From: Dentipellis sp. KUC8613
Lineage: Eukaryota > Basidiomycota > Agaricomycetes > Russulales > Hericiaceae
Assembly (NCBI GenBank): GCA_002286715.1
Contig: NSJX01000012.1
Coordinates: forward strand, 576,140 to 640,139
DNA: 64,000 nucleotides
Reading direction: 5' to 3'
A model generated the notes under the pieces. It searched no databases. It had not been told where the DNA came from and saw nothing but the letters and a program-made list of their open reading frames with translations. The position numbers were made by a program, and so were the translations under genes. Of this stretch, positions 60,591 to 64,000 are shown piece by piece (within the stretch, counting starts at the first letter, position 1; each line of letters starts with the position of its first letter).

Positions 60591-61265
60591 GCGAAGGCGG
60601 TAGGCGGCAGCTGGACGGTATATGGTACTGTAGGGCTATGCGTAATGGGTAATTTATTCATGGGGTGCTTGGATTTTGAAAAGGGTTCGTTTTTGGTGTG
60701 AGACGGAGGACGGGGACGGGGATACGGACGAGCTCGCTGGTGTGATGGGAAATGATACATCGGCATGTGCTTGTGCATTCAAGCTGTCACTCGTCGCCTT
60801 CAAATCGCCGGCGGCCTGCCTGAGGACGAAGGAGTGCTAGTACGACAGCTATGCGGAATCAGCGGTGCGCGCGTGCCTCCCGCCGTGCTTCCGACGCCCG
60901 AGTCACGACGACCCGTGCGCTGGGTCATCATGTAGCATTTTGGCAGCAGCATGCAGACGTACACGTACATATCATATCGCAGTCGCTCGGACCATGCACA
61001 AGCCCGTGCCCTGTCATCGGTCACCGACACTGGTACCCTCATCACATCATCTATCGATCCTTGGCTCTTGACAGAAAGAAACGAGATCACCTGGAGTTCT
61101 AGTCCCAGCAGTGTAGATTGCGATGTGACAGTCGACTTGCTTGCATGCGGTTCGAGGTTCGAATTCGGATGGCTCTCCAGTGCTCCAGCTCCAATTGACC
61201 AGCTATCGGCTATCGCATTTCGAAGCGCACACCTGGGGTTCGCCGCTGCGAATATACATATTGGA
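60591..61265. other. Convergent spacer
   Basis: 3' regions of two convergent genes. The antisense frame at 60800-61783 is a composition shadow. Confidence 0.5.
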
Positions 61266-62083
61266 TTAGTCCTTCCCATGATTACTACTGCGGATCTCCT
61301 CCCTCGCGGGCCGTGCGGCCTTCTCGATGCGCTGCTGAATATGCGGAAGAAGCATGACTGCGGCGCCGATGACGGAGACGAGGAACGCGAGAATTGGGGC
61401 CACGGATGCGGGGAGGACGCCGAGGAGCAGTGGCTCAAGGCGCACGATGAATGGGACGGGCGGCACTGGGTGCGGCTGTGTTGACGGCGGGCGTACCCCG
61501 GTGTCAATGAGACGTATGCGCGCGTATTGCCGGCGCGTCTGGGTAGATGAGGGCGAGCGGTGGGCGGTGGGGTACAGGCGTGATGCGAGGGTGGAGGGTG
61601 TATACAGATCGATGAGGAAGTCAGCGGGGGACTGTAGATAGATGAACGTGAGCTAATTTTGTGATGTGAACGTAGAATAGTGCAGACGTACAGACGCGGG
61701 CCAGGAGATGCGAAGGGTGTACTTCGAGAAGTCCGACCACCGTGCGTCGTCCAAGTCCAGAATGAGCCATATCTCATGCTCACAGTGCACGTTCAAGGAC
61801 GTGTTCCCGAGTGCCGTTTCACATACTTCGAATGGCGAAGAGCCCAAGGGCGCAGGGAGCACGTCTGCCCGGGTCTCGCGTGCATTGTCGTGCAGTACTG
61901 GCCTGGCGCGGGTTTAGGTCAGTGAGCACAAGGCGACGAATATGGCACTTGCCAGCTCGCCGCCTCTGGGATTGAGATGTCCTCGTCGAGACTAGCGGCG
62001 AAATTTACGATCTCTGTGTTTGCGAGGGCAAAGAGCCATTGTGTCGTGCTGAGCGCGAAGAAGAAGATCGCGGTCGCGAGCAT
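61266..62083 (-). CDS. ER membrane protein resembling Pga1-type GPI-mannosyltransferase II cofactor
   Basis: About 235 aa in three or more exons. It begins with a signal peptide (MLATAIFFFALSTTQWLFAL), directly followed by ANTEIVNFAASLDEDISIPE. A luminal domain has VHCEHEIWLILDLDDARWSD, FSKYTLRISWPAS and PADFLIDLYTP. It ends with one transmembrane helix (LLGVLPASVAPILAFLVSVI, about 20 residues from LEPLL) and a short basic cytosolic tail (RIEKAARPAREEIRSS). A signal peptide, compact luminal domain and single C-terminal helix fit the Pga1 family, which supports the Gpi18 mannosyltransferase in GPI-anchor synthesis. The name is tentative and based on architecture and the NTE-x-x-x-F start. The acceptor of exon 2 (near 61880) is not the usual CAG. 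Confidence 0.6.
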
Positions 62084-62565
62084 ACCGGCTGGCGGTCACG
62101 TGCTCGATCTTCAGCTTCATATCTGTTCGTGAGCACGAGTCTTTGCGTTTTGCTCTCTCGAACGAGCGATAGATTAAATACACTCCGTTTAATATGGGAT
62201 CTACGCTATATTTTCGGAAATTAAAGTCGAAGAGTGAGTCGCGACCGAACAGCAGCGGTCTCCGTTGCAGCTTCGTCAAGGGCGAGCAAGCATATGACAT
62301 ACTGATTGCCATACGGGTAGCGGGAATGCTCCGGAAGTCTCGATATCAGCTGGTGTACATGCAGTAGAACAGGTGTGAGTAGACTATGATAGGTAATATT
62401 AAGATCGAGAAGGGACGTGGATACGAACGCTGATAGAAGGAAGACATAATGATAATCTAACAGTCGATATGAATGAAAGCAGGTCGACAGATCACAGCAA
62501 ATGATAGCCAAACTACGAAAACACGACGAACGATGAAGGACACTGTGGGAGCAACAGAAATGAAC
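62084..62565. other. Intergenic
   Basis: No gene is seen between the ER protein start and the 3' end of the zinc-finger gene. Confidence 0.5.
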
Positions 62566-63488
62566 TCAGTCCGACAACGAATCTGCACTACTGTCCTTGC
62601 GGCGGCGCTTGCGCGCCGTCGGGGCGCGGGTCCTGAGATGGCTCTTCTGATGCAGGGCGAGATGATCCCGCCGACTGTACGCCTTAGAGCACCCCGGAAA
62701 GTCGCATTGGTGTGCTGCAGAACGGTCACCCTCAGCATCACGCAGCACGGAGCAAATAAAGAAATAGCACGTACGGCGTTCGAGCGAGTGCACCGAGAGC
62801 ATATGGCGCCGCGCGTGTTCCGGCCGCGTGAAATGCTTGCTGCATCCCTCGTGCTCGCACGGATACGTGCGGTGCTGCACGTCTCGCGCCCTCTTACCGC
62901 GCCCACGACCACGCGAGTGGCCGTGACCTGCCTTCGGCTGAACAGGGCCCGACAGCGGCGCGCTCTCCTCAGGTGTCGGCGATGCCGCAGAATCGGGAGA
63001 AGGGTACGCCAATTCCTCGTCTATACTTTCTGGCGTCGCTCGATCGAGATCATGACGCGTGTCGACGTCCGTACACGCGTCTTCGTGCGCTGGACGTGGG
63101 CTGTCGCTGACTGTGGCGACCGCGGCGGGTGCGGGATCGCGGGCTGAAGGATCCTCCCCGCCATCCTCCCGCCGGGACCGACTGTCCTTCTCCACCTCTA
63201 TTGAGCACGCGCCGGGAATCACGTCGTTCGTCGCTTCTGCCGCGTCGATTGGTATTGGTATTGGCACCACCGGAACGTTGGAGAAGACCATGACGCGTCC
63301 AAAGCGCGGAAACGTTAGTGGCTGGAGGACGCAGGCTTCGAATGCCGCGACTGCAGCCCCTGATACATTCTGGAAGGAAGAGAGAAGGATGAGCGACGCG
63401 ATCGGGTGAATGGGTGGATGAATAGAGTGTGGCGCACCGCGGCGTTAGCGGAATCGAGGATGTGCGACAGGTCATCGAGCAGATCCAT
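62566..63488 (-). CDS. C2H2 zinc-finger transcription factor-like protein
   Basis: About 260 aa in three exons. The first exon is short (MDLLDDLSHILDSANAA), joined to NVSGAAVAAFEACVLQPLTF. The middle is acidic and disordered. A basic patch (SRGRGRGKRARDVQHR) precedes two linked C2H2 fingers: CEHEGCSKHFTRPEHARRHM with LSVHSLERPHQ as linker, split by a 70-80 bp intron near 62775, and CDFPGCSKAYSRRDHLALHQ with KSH. A Lys/Arg-rich segment (TARKRRRKD) ends the protein. Finger spacing and the linker resemble the Msn2/Mig-type pair class of fungal regulators, but the target cannot be inferred. It is unrelated in sequence to the duplicated zinc-finger genes of this window. Confidence 0.78.
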
Positions 63489-64000
63489 CCTCGAGATGGA
63501 TGTGCCTTGGCGTCGCGATTTTCACGGAGCTATGTACAGCGAAGAGGTTGAGGGTCACACATCCATGGTTCCGGAGGTGATTGTCGAGTATTGAGGGCGC
63601 GACGCGAGAAATGCTGAGCGCGCCGCATCGGAAGTAAACCACAGCACCTTCCTTATATGGATAGAAGCACGCGCCGCCACGTGTGCCTCGCAACAACGAG
63701 GATGTTGAACTTGACCACGACCACCGACGCGTTCGTCGTCGTCCAACAAGCTGCATACCTGCCTTTCTCTGGGTTTCCTCTCCCCAGAGCGGATGGCGCG
63801 GAAAACTTCTAGAGTATGCGCGTCATACAGCAAGGTGCATATGATTTCTCGGTCTACATTCCAGGAACCCCGATTGATTAACCCACAGGCGCCAGTCTGT
63901 GCCAGTCATTGCGCTCAATTACGGTGCCGACGGCAGCAGCCTCGAGACTCGGTGCGCCTCGATCTACCTCCGTGCCTCTTCATTCACGTTTCCATCCTGC
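63489..64000. other. Right edge, no firm gene
   Basis: A minus-strand frame (63833-63555, containing YDAHTLEVFRAIRSGERKPR) has protein-like composition and a possible donor after the Arg/Gln-rich segment. It may be an exon of a gene that runs beyond the window, but I cannot support it further. Confidence 0.3.

Noticed and set aside
60800..61783. 327-codon antisense frame overlapping the Pga1-like gene
   Set aside because: It crosses the introns of the signal-peptide/TM gene on the same strand in another frame and shows no domain.

Overview
The window looks like nuclear DNA of a filamentous basidiomycete, most likely an Agaricomycete and perhaps a polypore. The grounds are GC-rich coding sequence, many 45-70 bp GT-AG introns, an intron-rich enolase, NOG2, importin-9-like and GH47 genes, and gene families (DUF6589, XPG-like, RecQ-like, F-box) that are expanded in mushroom-forming fungi. 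The clade is inferred from gene content and style; no database search was made.

Layout. (1) 1-4524 and 22107-27482 hold six co-oriented members of one unrecognised protein family, and a seventh lies on the minus strand at 37090-38311. Complete members share an N-terminal PPxY-type motif, a proline-rich region, a conserved core ending near LARLLEDCHL and EVWDEAFFAPRRL, usually an acidic Ser/Asp tract and a Lys/Arg/Ala helix, and a separate phase-0 last exon ending in a sequence like RIYLVISNR-stop. (2) About 4.6-21.6 kb of largely mobile DNA interrupts this array. The first block (6548-13155) carries an XPG/FEN1-like protein that has lost metal ligands, an intact-looking tyrosine recombinase and a SAP-domain protein, between skewed G-rich and C-rich arms. 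The second block (14680-21554) is a well-delimited transposon: 9-bp target duplication CCCTAGAAG on both sides, inverted termini that each contain a foldback, a DUF6589 gene and a RecQ-family helicase gene arranged tail to tail.

(3) 27.9-46.1 kb is mostly conserved housekeeping sequence: an F-box protein, enolase, NOG2 (ribosome-assembly GTPase), an RS-rich nuclear protein, family member 7, a membrane-anchored LysM protein with a WW-like N-terminus, an importin-9/Kap114-like karyopherin and mitochondrial ribosomal protein uS15m. (4) 47-53.7 kb is a direct duplication of a C2H2 zinc-finger gene; the two copies keep similar N-terminal halves but have very different fingers. A small candidate gene beside copy 1 appears only as a fragment beside copy 2. 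(5) 54.2-63.5 kb holds a GH47 alpha-mannosidase, a TPR-like conserved protein, a signal-peptide/single-TM protein resembling the Pga1 class, and another C2H2 regulator.

The most unusual parts are the seven-member PPxY/YLVISNR family and the two neighbouring mobile modules. Each module pairs a recombinase or transposase-like protein with a DNA-repair-type protein: an apparently dead XPG nuclease in one and a RecQ helicase in the other. Splice junctions were inferred by eye, so exon edges should be read as good to a few bases.
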